Origin: an uncultured Bacteroidales bacterium
GTDB taxonomy: Bacteria > Bacteroidota > Bacteroidia > Bacteroidales > F082
Direction of reading: 5' to 3'
DNA: 64,000 nt
Assembly (NCBI GenBank): GCA_946405575.1
Contig: CAMJHP010000002.1
Coordinates: forward strand, 62,001-126,000
Shown here: positions 38,058 through 46,952 of the stretch, piece after piece
Layout of the letters: every line of letters begins with the position of its first letter
Numbering within the stretch: the stretch's first letter is position 1
Made by a program: the position numbers and the translations under genes
Notes under the pieces: generated by a model
What the model saw: the letters and a program-made list of their open reading frames with translations, nothing else
Databases searched by the model: none
What the model was told of the DNA's origin: nothing

Positions 38058-40469
38058 TTAGAGTTTCATTTTTTGGCTCTGTTCTTGTTTTTCTAATTGT
38101 TTTGACTGTATTAAATCTTCGTTGTAAGAACGGCCAAGTGGATAATGTATTTTCAAATCCTTATCCAAATCATAAAGAATGCTTTTGTCTTTGACATGGG
38201 CGTGTTCCTTGAAGTTTTGAAGGTTGATGTCTTTAATGAGTAGAGAGAATTTGTCGTAATAGGTAGTAAACTCAATCGTATGTTTTGATTCATTTGTTTT
38301 GAATTTGACAGGGCCTATACTGGCCATAGAAGCTGCTGTGATTGTAGAGAGCTGGCCCAATAAAGTGTTTTGAAATGCCGCATGAAGTTGGGCTTCAGGA
38401 AATCTTTCAACCAGGCCGTAGATTTGGTTCCCTCTGGCAAGGTTGCCAACTGAAACCAACGCAGTATTTTTCAAGTCTATGGAATTTCTGTGTATTTCAT
38501 AGAAGCTCATTGCGTCAACAGCGGAGTTGAACATGAAAACATCTTTCACCGATTTAGAAGATTGGGCTTCTGTGGCCATCCAGACACCACCGTTGATTGA
38601 AGCAGTGGTAGTATATGGGGTGACAGGAATGGTTTGGTCTTTGGTGTAACGTTCGTAACCGATTGGGGCGTTGGTATGGTCAGTGAGTTTTTCGCCAAGC
38701 GGCTCTCTTTGGCTGCTCATGGTGGATTGGATGTGTCCTTTTAGGTTGTATTCGTTATCTACTTTGACATAAGGGAAAACGACTATGTCTGCGCTATTAT
38801 CGTTGTGGTTTTTGTTGATAGGATGTGCAGCTTCCATAAAGGTAGCAAATTTGGCTACAGTGTCAGTGTCAAGTTTGAATTTATCCTGAAGTCCATAGAG
38901 AAGATTATCTTTGTGATAAACAGAAGAAGTCTCATAACGGAAAGACTCTATAGGTTGGGTCTCTACGTTGTATTGTGGTTGGTCGTTTGATGTCTTCTGT
39001 TTTGGTGGTTCCATGTTGAAAAACCCATAGATCATTTCATCGACTTTTTGACGGATTTCGGGGTCTTTTGACAGCGTTTCGTATTTGATGTTATGAGGTT
39101 GGGTATCGAGTGCGTCATGAAGTGCGAGGAGGAATTTATCAGCGTCTGTATAGTTGATTTTTTCGTTGGTATCTTTATAAAGGATGGTTCCAATAGTTTC
39201 TAATCTTTCTATTTGTCTTATTGTTTCCTTCTCGTTTTCCATGGCTTTCAGTATTTCTTCTGAGTTAAGGGATTTGGTAAGGGCTACAAAGTCATTGAAA
39301 GAAAGATGAAAGTCGGTGTCTCGTGCGATGGGATTGTTTTTTTCATCAAGATAGGAGTAATTTACTGTAACGGTGTTGATCAAAGGGCTTTCTGCGTTTC
39401 TTATTTCAAGGCTAATGATGGCTGTTTGTTTTTGGCCATTTTCGATAGGATGGAAATCTTGTTGCATAACGGTATCTCCAGATGTTGTTTTACCTTGATA
39501 GGTAAAGCCCATTTGTTTGGCGAGATCCATAATGGAGATTTCATGGTGGTTGGAATCGTATAAGTTCAAAGGCGTTCTTCCTTGTTGTGTATAGTATTCA
39601 ATGGGATTAGGATTACTTAAACCATAAAACTTATAGACAAGATCATCGACTTGTTTGTGAAGTTGAGGGTTTTGGGAGAGGGTTTCATAACCAATGTTTT
39701 GAGGATTGTTTTTCAATCCTTGTTCGAAGGCATTGAGGTATTCGCGTTCGTTGGTGTAGGCAATGGACGGTGTGGATCCATCTTTACTATGGATGAGTCC
39801 GACATAAACGTATGGTTCGTTTGCTTTTATTGCTTCTTTTTTGTCTTGAATGGCCCACGCATCAGTGTGGATGATTTTTGGGTTCTGCTTATGGGTCAGT
39901 TCGTAGTATTTGTAAAGGTCTTGTTGTGCGCCTCTGGGTAAAGTGTTGAATGCATATTCGTTTTTCAGGGGAATTTCATTAAAAACCTTTTCAGCGATTT
40001 TTGAAGCCTGTTCTATCTGTTGTTTTTGTGTGTTTGTGAAGCTGTCGGCTTGCATAGTAGAAACAACAAGCATAGAATTGAAGTCCTTTGGTGCCATCTG
40101 GAGCCTGGCCAATAAATCGTTATTTACATCACCACATATTATTATCCCATGTTGGACTTGGTGATTAAGAACCAGGTTATCTTTTGGTGTATTCTGGTAG
40201 TAATATGTTTCTGCCATTTTCCTATCAAGGAAAAGGCTGTAACTTGTTTCTTGTATTCCAGCTTGAATATCTGTTGTGGTGGATTTCAGAGCATAGATTT
40301 TTTCAGGTCGTAGTTCCTCATAATTGAGGTTCTTCGTTTCCGAACGATTCAACTGCATTGCTGTTAAATAGTTCTTGTTTGGAGTTATATCATATCTTGA
40401 TGACTCTCCATCGAAATGCTTGTCAAGAAGAGTCACCAACTCTGGTTGTTTGAATCCATTAATCTCCAT
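38058..40469 (-). CDS. Large mobile-element protein with duplicated internal module and TOPRIM-like C-terminal region
   Basis: C-terminal GGVWMATEAQSSKSVKDVFMFNSAVDAMSFYEIHRN...VSVGNLARGNQIYGLVERFPEAQLHAAFQN resembles the TOPRIM region of 43038..44168. Confidence 0.7.
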   Translation of the reverse strand: MEINGFKQPELVTLLDKHFDGESSRYDITPNKNYLTAMQLNRSETKNLNYEELRPEKIYALKSTTTDIQAGIQETSYSLFLDRKMAETYYYQNTPKDNLVLNHQVQHGIIICGDVNNDLLARLQMAPKDFNSMLVVSTMQADSFTNTQKQQIEQASKIAEKVFNEIPLKNEYAFNTLPRGAQQDLYKYYELTHKQNPKIIHTDAWAIQDKKEAIKANEPYVYVGLIHSKDGSTPSIAYTNEREYLNAFEQGLKNNPQNIGYETLSQNPQLHKQVDDLVYKFYGLSNPNPIEYYTQQGRTPLNLYDSNHHEISIMDLAKQMGFTYQGKTTSGDTVMQQDFHPIENGQKQTAIISLEIRNAESPLINTVTVNYSYLDEKNNPIARDTDFHLSFNDFVALTKSLNSEEILKAMENEKETIRQIERLETIGTILYKDTNEKINYTDADKFLLALHDALDTQPHNIKYETLSKDPEIRQKVDEMIYGFFNMEPPKQKTSNDQPQYNVETQPIESFRYETSSVYHKDNLLYGLQDKFKLDTDTVAKFATFMEAAHPINKNHNDNSADIVVFPYVKVDNEYNLKGHIQSTMSSQREPLGEKLTDHTNAPIGYERYTKDQTIPVTPYTTTASINGGVWMATEAQSSKSVKDVFMFNSAVDAMSFYEIHRNSIDLKNTALVSVGNLARGNQIYGLVERFPEAQLHAAFQNTLLGQLSTITAASMASIGPVKFKTNESKHTIEFTTYYDKFSLLIKDINLQNFKEHAHVKDKSILYDLDKDLKIHYPLGRSYNEDLIQSKQLEKQEQSQKMKL

Positions 40470-40602
40470 TGCTTGATAGTTTGGAAAATGGAGAGGGAGC
40501 TAGATAGTCTTTTTCGAGAAAATGTAGTTGTTATTTATTGAAAATGAATTGGATTGTATGTAAAAACCTAAAGAAAAAGTAAAAGCTCCCTGCTCCGTAT
40601 GA

Positions 40603-41235
40603 TCATTCTTCGGTGAACATCTTGATTTCCACGCGACGGTTTTTCTTGCGACCTTCAGCTGTATGGTTTGTGGCAACGGGTTCGGATTCTCCCTTGCCAA
40701 TTTCAGTGATATTGGTGATACCATTGTCGCGTAACCGGTTGCCGACAGCCATTGCACGCATTTTTGACAAGTTGAGATTGTATTCGTCGGTACCATAGTA
40801 GTCGGTGTGGCCCACTACCTCTATTCGTGTTGGGATGTCGATTATCACACTTGACAGGTTGTCGATTATTTCAATGGCCTTCGGTGTAAGTTCGAAACTG
40901 TCATAAGCAAACAGGATGTCGCCCATCTCGGCCACAAAGTCGCAAATGGAGTCGTTTTCTCGCGGAATGCGCTTGATTTGGATTCCATCAATATCTTCAA
41001 GCCTTTTGGCACGGTCAAGGTTTTTGGCGTAATCTCTTTTTGCTTTTTCGTGTTTGGCAAGGTTGCCACCTTCACCTACAATGGAAGTAGGAATATAGTC
41101 CGTGCAGATCTGGACCATAAGGGAATCTTTAGTGGTGGGTTGTGCGGTCAGGATGGAAGTCTTTGGGGTTGAACATGAAGTAGCACAAATGCTAAAGATA
41201 ATGATAGAGGCAAATAAGAAGTTGATTGTTTTCAT
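40603..41235 (-). CDS. OmpA-family lipoprotein
   Basis: Lipobox region CATSCSTP; IDIPTRIEVVGHTDYYGTDEYNLNLSKMRAMAVGNRLRDNGI...NRRVEI. Confidence 0.93.
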   Translation of the reverse strand: MKTINFLFASIIIFSICATSCSTPKTSILTAQPTTKDSLMVQICTDYIPTSIVGEGGNLAKHEKAKRDYAKNLDRAKRLEDIDGIQIKRIPRENDSICDFVAEMGDILFAYDSFELTPKAIEIIDNLSSVIIDIPTRIEVVGHTDYYGTDEYNLNLSKMRAMAVGNRLRDNGITNITEIGKGESEPVATNHTAEGRKKNRRVEIKMFTEE

Positions 41236-41247
41236 TTTGATAAAGTA

Positions 41248-41430
41248 TTAGACTCTTCGAATGAGTAAATTAAATTCTGGCGAAGTACCACATTTTGGAA
41301 TGGTCAGAGTTGTTTGCTTCTTAGCATTGTTTGCTAGGATTGAAAATGCTTTATTCATAATTAATTGAACATCTCCTTTACCTATATGTGTGGTATTACT
41401 GACTTTCTGTGTCAATGTTTGTAGATTCAT
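41248..41430 (-). CDS. Short HU-like protein
   Basis: MNLQTLTQKVSNTTHIGKGDVQLIMNKAFSILANNAKKQTTLTIPKCGTSPEFNLLIRRV resembles an HU N-terminal dimerisation region without the DNA-binding arm. Confidence 0.45.
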   Translation of the reverse strand: MNLQTLTQKVSNTTHIGKGDVQLIMNKAFSILANNAKKQTTLTIPKCGTSPEFNLLIRRV

Positions 41431-41469
41431 TTTCGGAAAATTTAGGGTTCTTTTGTCTGTGAAAATGAA

Positions 41470-42345
41470 TCAGAGGATTTTGACAACGAAATCGTCTGAA
41501 AGTATGAGTTGACCTGAGAAGGTTTTGGATTTATCCTTGTTTTTGAAGCCTTCAAGGATTTTTGTAGCTTTTTCTTCGCATAGCTGTTGAACCTCTTCTG
41601 GTGTAATTTTTCGGTAAGCGATTTCACGCCAGATATTGAATGTGCAGCCGGTTGTTTTCCAGTTGGAGCAATTATAGGACTTATTGCCGATTTTGACATC
41701 ACCGCCGCATTTAGGGCATTTACACACGGTAGAATCGAAATGGATGTTACCTTCGTTATCAAGGACAAGGCGGGTAGAAAATAGATTACCTTGGTTGTTT
41801 CTGAAGCCGTCAAGGAAGCTTGTTTTCTTTTCAAGAAGAAGTTGTTCTGCTTCTTTTTCTTTGATGGTACGACCAGCGATGGTTTTACTGATCCAAAGAT
41901 TACACTTTTTTTCTCCATTCTCGTCCGTTTCGTGAATGTTTTTGCAGCCGTAGCCTGTGTTGAAGATATAGACTGGTTCGCCGCAAATGGGGCAAGGTGT
42001 TTCGAGTTGTGGCAAGTTTTCTAAGCCGTTGGCGAACTCCATCTTCACCTCTTTACCCTCAATGGTGAGATAGCCATTGAATTTATTGCCCGCTTGGGAG
42101 GTGAATTCGATGATTTCTGTCTTACCGTTTTCGAGAAGTTGTTTAACATGTTCAGGTGTGATTTCAGCACCATTATAGGTCTTGAATATGTGAAAGTCGC
42201 ATTTGTCGTCCTTAAGGTTTTTAATGTAGTTGCACCTATAAACGACATTGCCTTCCGCAATTTGTCCTTTGCCGCAGATGGGGCAAGGCCCGAGGTAAGT
42301 AACCGCAGGGTTCTTCTTTTGTTCTTGTGATTGTTCTTCTGACAT
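41470..42345 (-). CDS. Topoisomerase C-terminal-repeat / zinc-ribbon protein
   Basis: Three related units with CPICGKG..YRCNY, CPICGEP..YGCKN, CPKCGGD..YNCSN followed by FHIFKT/LWISKT/FNIWRE. Confidence 0.8.
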   Translation of the reverse strand: MSEEQSQEQKKNPAVTYLGPCPICGKGQIAEGNVVYRCNYIKNLKDDKCDFHIFKTYNGAEITPEHVKQLLENGKTEIIEFTSQAGNKFNGYLTIEGKEVKMEFANGLENLPQLETPCPICGEPVYIFNTGYGCKNIHETDENGEKKCNLWISKTIAGRTIKEKEAEQLLLEKKTSFLDGFRNNQGNLFSTRLVLDNEGNIHFDSTVCKCPKCGGDVKIGNKSYNCSNWKTTGCTFNIWREIAYRKITPEEVQQLCEEKATKILEGFKNKDKSKTFSGQLILSDDFVVKIL

Positions 42346-42372
42346 GATATTTAGTATTTAATGATGATTGTA

Positions 42373-43041
42373 TTAGAAATGGAAGTTGTTTACTATTTGT
42401 TCCGCTAGTTGTTGGTTTCTTCTTTCGTATGCAAAAAGTACGGGGAAAAGGGTTTGAAGAACACCATGGCGTTTGGCATATTTCATTCGATAAAGCATCT
42501 GCAAAGAGACACCTTCAAGTTTATTCAGCTTTGTGTCAACATGGTTAATGATTTTGAGTCTTTCGTAGTTGTTTAATAAGTTGCTGGAACCTTCTCCCAA
42601 TGCTATATCAGATATATAGGAAGTCAATGACCGTAATTCATCTGAAAAACTGTTTGACATCTGCAATGCTACAAATGATAGCTCAGGATCACCGTATGCC
42701 AATTCAGCCATCTCAACAATGTTATCACCAATTCTTACTGTCTTTTGTACAATCGTTTCAAGGGTATATACTTGCCTTAATACGGATTGCACTCTTTTCA
42801 TATAGTTTAAAGTTGTGTCTTCTATGGCTTTGATTTGTTCGTTTACAAGATTGGTCACAATGAGTAGTTGGTTTGTCTGATCCTCATTTTCACGTATGTC
42901 TTCATAGGCTTCTTTGTCCAATTCTGACGCTGCTGCAATGGCAGCTACATGGGCGGGGTCAATAACTATCAAATCTCTGTTTTGTGCGTGTAAGCCCAAA
43001 AACAGTAGAGAAAACACAATTAAACAAATACTTTTTCTCAT
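42373..43041 (-). CDS. Secreted conjugation-associated protein, paralogue of 57875..58558
   Basis: Signal peptide; C-terminal FAYERRNQQLAEQIVNNFHF parallels VDYYHRQNTQLAQRIINNFHF. Confidence 0.7.
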   Translation of the reverse strand: MRKSICLIVFSLLFLGLHAQNRDLIVIDPAHVAAIAAASELDKEAYEDIRENEDQTNQLLIVTNLVNEQIKAIEDTTLNYMKRVQSVLRQVYTLETIVQKTVRIGDNIVEMAELAYGDPELSFVALQMSNSFSDELRSLTSYISDIALGEGSSNLLNNYERLKIINHVDTKLNKLEGVSLQMLYRMKYAKRHGVLQTLFPVLFAYERRNQQLAEQIVNNFHF

Positions 43042-44168
43042 ACTTTAATTCCTTTGCTTTGTGATTGTTCCTTTTGTTCTGCACGGACATGTTGGAGCTG
43101 TTCGTTGAAATCCTTGGCTTCACCGGCTGCTTTGAAAACGGTTCCAAAACGGTGTTTCAAGCCAGATTCATCCTTGAATCTGTTCAAAGTAAGCTCTTCT
43201 TGTGGAATTTTGATGCTCTTATTATCCCACTTGAAATTGAAGGTATTGTCATCTTTCGTGACACGGATATCTTTACCTATGGCCACCGCGTATGTAAGGA
43301 CATCATACAGGTGACCGTTGACATCCTTGTCGTATGCAGTGCTGACACGGGCATTTGGGAACTCGTTGAGGACGTTTTTGATTTGGTTGGGTGATACATA
43401 TCCACCGACAGAAACAAATGCTGTATCGGCGAGTTTATAGTATCCTTTTTTGAGTTCGTAGAAGCTCATGGCATCGATGGCAGATTCAAAGAAGATGACA
43501 TTCTTCACCGTTGCCTTTGTATCGGCATTGGTGGCAATCCACGCGGAATTTTCTTTGTCACCACCTGCGGCCATACCTTTGAAACCGTGGTTTCGGATTT
43601 CGTAGTTGGTGACTTCTTCGCTACCAGGCTTGCGATAAGGGAAAGCAACATTGGTGAAATTACCCTTGCTGGCAGTGTCTTGCAATAAGGTGATGTATGG
43701 GAGAAACTTTTCAACAGTTAAAGGATCCAACGCCCTTTCTCTGGTCAGGTACATGAGATTGCTGGTTGTTGGAGTCACTTCTACATACCGACTTCTATCC
43801 AGTTCTTTGTGTTCTTGTGCCTTTTGTACGGTCTCAATCTTTGGTGTATATGGAATATCTGCAAAGTGGCTCAATACCATATTGATTTTTACATAGTCAT
43901 TGGTAGAATTGCCGGTGAATTGGGCAAACTCATTAAGATGTTCTTTGATGAAGTTGATGACATCACCACCTTTATAATTACGGTCGAAATAGTGTTGGTT
44001 AGCATTGTCATTGGGGTTGCGAATGACAATCTGTTCCTTGTCGCCATTTGCATCGGTTCTGGTATAAGTCGGTTGTGTTTTGCCCTTGGACTTGTCAAAC
44101 TCAAATCCTATGGCTTCTGCAACTTGTGCAATGGAAACTTTGGCTTTGTATTCTTCAAATGTAGTCAT
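43038..44168 (-). CDS. TOPRIM / DNA primase-like protein (DUF3991-like)
   Basis: QHYFDRNYKGGDVINFIKEH; VKNVIFFESAIDAMSFYELKKGYYKLADTAFVSVGGYVSPNQIKNVLNEFPNARVSTAYDKDVNGH. Confidence 0.8.
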   Translation of the reverse strand: MTTFEEYKAKVSIAQVAEAIGFEFDKSKGKTQPTYTRTDANGDKEQIVIRNPNDNANQHYFDRNYKGGDVINFIKEHLNEFAQFTGNSTNDYVKINMVLSHFADIPYTPKIETVQKAQEHKELDRSRYVEVTPTTSNLMYLTRERALDPLTVEKFLPYITLLQDTASKGNFTNVAFPYRKPGSEEVTNYEIRNHGFKGMAAGGDKENSAWIATNADTKATVKNVIFFESAIDAMSFYELKKGYYKLADTAFVSVGGYVSPNQIKNVLNEFPNARVSTAYDKDVNGHLYDVLTYAVAIGKDIRVTKDDNTFNFKWDNKSIKIPQEELTLNRFKDESGLKHRFGTVFKAAGEAKDFNEQLQHVRAEQKEQSQSKGIKV

Positions 44169-44186
44169 GGCTTATATTTTTTGATG

Positions 44187-45014
44187 TTATACTTTCATTT
44201 GGTGTTTGTTGTTTGAAATAGTTTGGTCGTTTTGTTGTGTTGCCGCGTGTTTGGCGACATCAAAGGAGATTTCTTTGCCCTTGGAATCTTTATATTCGAT
44301 ACCATTAGAACGGAGCAAGTTCAACTGGATTTGTATGCCGTTTTTGAGTTGGACAGTTTCGCCCATTAAGATGTGGATTTTGTCTTGTGGTGTGAGTTTT
44401 TGCCCCAATATTTCATCAGGCGGGTTGATTTGTGTTTGCTTGACGGAAGATATGCTATTGGTGGCCTTGTCAAATTGCATAAGGACAATTTCATTTCTTT
44501 CGTTTTTATGTTGTATGGTTTCGCCTTTTTTCAGTTGTTTGATTTCACTCCGTAACAATCCCATATTATTTTTTACTTCAAGGCGTTTGGGTATGACTTT
44601 GGCCAAATAGTAAATTGAAATGGCGGCACCAATCAAGGGATTGTCAAGCACGGCCAATACCAATAAGGCATCTTTCAGTTTGAGAAGTTTTTCGTTTTCG
44701 GGAGCTTGCTCGTAATGGATATTTGCCTTTTTGAGTAATTCTATAGTCTCAGGCGTGTTTTGTGCATAATAATTGGCTTCGATGGCGATACGGCCCTCAA
44801 ATTCAAGTTTCTTTATGCCGCCATTTTCACGAATGCTGTACTTGATATTCTCGTTTTTTAGGAAGTCCTCTCTGTCCTTGGTATAATCAATGGAAAAGGC
44901 ATGGACTTCTGTCTTTTCGTTACGAAGCAATCGTGAAATATCTTCTTGGGTTAGGTTTCTTGTATCTAATCCCAATGCTTCAAGTTGCTTATATGGTATT
45001 TCTTGCTCTTTCAT
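44187..45014 (-). CDS. DUF4099/DUF3945-like protein
   Basis: N-terminal EIPYKQLEALGLDTRNLTQEDISRLLRNEKTEVHAFSI; paralogous to adjacent gene. Confidence 0.6.
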   Translation of the reverse strand: MKEQEIPYKQLEALGLDTRNLTQEDISRLLRNEKTEVHAFSIDYTKDREDFLKNENIKYSIRENGGIKKLEFEGRIAIEANYYAQNTPETIELLKKANIHYEQAPENEKLLKLKDALLVLAVLDNPLIGAAISIYYLAKVIPKRLEVKNNMGLLRSEIKQLKKGETIQHKNERNEIVLMQFDKATNSISSVKQTQINPPDEILGQKLTPQDKIHILMGETVQLKNGIQIQLNLLRSNGIEYKDSKGKEISFDVAKHAATQQNDQTISNNKHQMKV

Positions 45015-45721
45015 CCTTGGTTGAATTTCATTTTTTGGCCTTCAGAATGGCTTTCATTTTGTCTTTGAACTTGCATATACTCGTTACGGTTTTCGTCCGT
45101 TTGGAGGTAGCCGATAATGCCAGGATTGACTCTGTCGAAAGCTATCTTCTCGGCCAAAGTCATATCATTGAGGTTCTGGGCTTTTAGGCCACTTCTTGAA
45201 TTAAGGTCAATGCTTACGGCAATCTTGTAATTGGTATCTTCTAGCAAGATAGGATTGCCCTTTTTCAAATGTTCCCTTTGGGTGCTGCTCAATTCGATGT
45301 CGCCAATATTGTGAGGTATCATAATATCTTTGGCTTTGACTTTCAATAGTTCGTTGTTCTCTTTGTCAAGCTGCACCATGTATTTCTCACCTTCTATCTT
45401 TTTGAGGATAACATGGCCTTCTTTCACTTTATTAAGTTCGTAGGCGGAAAGTTTGATGTCATTTTCAATGCTTTCCCTTACCGGATGTATCATCAAAGAA
45501 ACAGAACCATCGCTATTTCGTTTGAGGCTGAATTTAGCTTTGATGTCAAATTCTCGGTCATGGCCTTCAATATGATTGATGGGTAACAACGAAGTTCTCC
45601 GACCAGACAGAAGCTGCTCCAGATTCTTTCTTGAAAGCTCTCTTATCATTTCCCTTGTATAGCCCAACTTGGCAAATTCTTGATAAGGGATTTCATTTTC
45701 TTTGAAAAATTGTTCAATCAT
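45011..45721 (-). CDS. DUF4099/DUF3945-like protein
   Basis: NEIPYQEFAKLGYTREMIRELSRKNLEQLLSGRRTSLLPI; ATGA overlap with 44187..45014. Confidence 0.6.
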   Translation of the reverse strand: MIEQFFKENEIPYQEFAKLGYTREMIRELSRKNLEQLLSGRRTSLLPINHIEGHDREFDIKAKFSLKRNSDGSVSLMIHPVRESIENDIKLSAYELNKVKEGHVILKKIEGEKYMVQLDKENNELLKVKAKDIMIPHNIGDIELSSTQREHLKKGNPILLEDTNYKIAVSIDLNSRSGLKAQNLNDMTLAEKIAFDRVNPGIIGYLQTDENRNEYMQVQRQNESHSEGQKMKFNQG

Positions 45722-45768
45722 ATTCAGAATATATATAATTTTGCGACAAATATACAAACTATATAAAT

Positions 45769-46512
45769 ATGATGAATAAAAAATTGAATTTTTTGTGCGT
45801 TATTTTCGTTTTTTGCATAAATTCTTATGGTCAGTTTAATACTATCATGTCTAAAAAAATCGAGGGAACACCTGTCATCGTACAGCCTTTATATGGTCCT
45901 TGTTTGTACGAAAGCGTGAACGATATAGTAATAGACAGTGTGGCCATTGCAATGCCAGATGAAGACATTGAACCTATAGGCAAGTCAGCAAAAGTTGTAG
46001 CCAACGAGAGGGTAGGGGTGCCTCCAATATCGGGGAAAGCTGTTGCCTATAATGAGGATGAATTGTTCACTTTTAGGCAGCTTGTAGCTTTGCCATTGGA
46101 CACTTGCGTTGTTACTTCAAGATATGGTGATAGGATTCATCCTATTGAAAGAATACTAAGGGCGCACCAAGGAATAGATTTGAAAGCTGATAATAATTAT
46201 GTGTATTCGGTGATGCCGGGCAAGATAATACGAGTAAGTTCCAATCGACGTTCAGGTAACTATGTTGTTGTAGAACATGGCAGTTACCAGTCTATCTATT
46301 GTCATTTGAGAAAAAGCTATGTTGACAAAGGCGATTATGTGAATGCAGGCCAGATAGTTGGTTTGTCAGGTAATACTGGAATGTCAACAGGTGAACACTT
46401 GCATTTTGCACTTAAACAGCAGGGGAAATACATTAATCCTGAACCGTTTTTGACTTTTGTGGCAGCGTTGATTGGGTATGTTGATTTGAAATTATCTGAG
46501 TTGCCGGATTAG
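45769..46512 (+). CDS. M23-family (LytM) metallopeptidase
   Basis: SRYGDRIHPIERILRAHQGIDLKADNN...GNTGMSTGEHLHFAL. Confidence 0.93.
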   Translation: MMNKKLNFLCVIFVFCINSYGQFNTIMSKKIEGTPVIVQPLYGPCLYESVNDIVIDSVAIAMPDEDIEPIGKSAKVVANERVGVPPISGKAVAYNEDELFTFRQLVALPLDTCVVTSRYGDRIHPIERILRAHQGIDLKADNNYVYSVMPGKIIRVSSNRRSGNYVVVEHGSYQSIYCHLRKSYVDKGDYVNAGQIVGLSGNTGMSTGEHLHFALKQQGKYINPEPFLTFVAALIGYVDLKLSELPD

Positions 46513-46952
46513 TCCGAAGAAAGCAGGTTTGATGATTTTTCTATCTTTTCTGATAGTTCTTCATTGATTTGTTGCATCCCTTTATTAAAAGTTTCAGAGA
46601 TTTCATTAGAAAGTTCCGAAATTGATTTTTGGTAATTGGATATCGCTTCATTAATCATACCTTTTGCCATGGTGTTGACATTGGATTTGAGAATGCCCTT
46701 TTCGCCATCAATGCCGTCTATGGAAACAATTTGGAATTTTTCTTGAAAAAGTGAATCAATATATATGTATTGGGAATAGAAACATAGGGTTTTGATAAAC
46801 AACTCGTATGCCATACCTTGCCCCGATTCCATTCTGGAGATAGCCACTTGGCTACAGCCAATGTTGTCTTTGAGCTCCGTCTGTGTGATGGAAAGGAAAA
46901 GCCTTACTTTCTTTAATCTATTGCCTAATTCTTCTTTTGTTATTGTGTACAT
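46509..46952 (-). CDS. XRE-family HTH regulator
   Basis: LGNRLKKVRLFLSITQTELKDNIGCSQVAISRMESGQG. Confidence 0.85.
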   Translation of the reverse strand: MYTITKEELGNRLKKVRLFLSITQTELKDNIGCSQVAISRMESGQGMAYELFIKTLCFYSQYIYIDSLFQEKFQIVSIDGIDGEKGILKSNVNTMAKGMINEAISNYQKSISELSNEISETFNKGMQQINEELSEKIEKSSNLLSSD

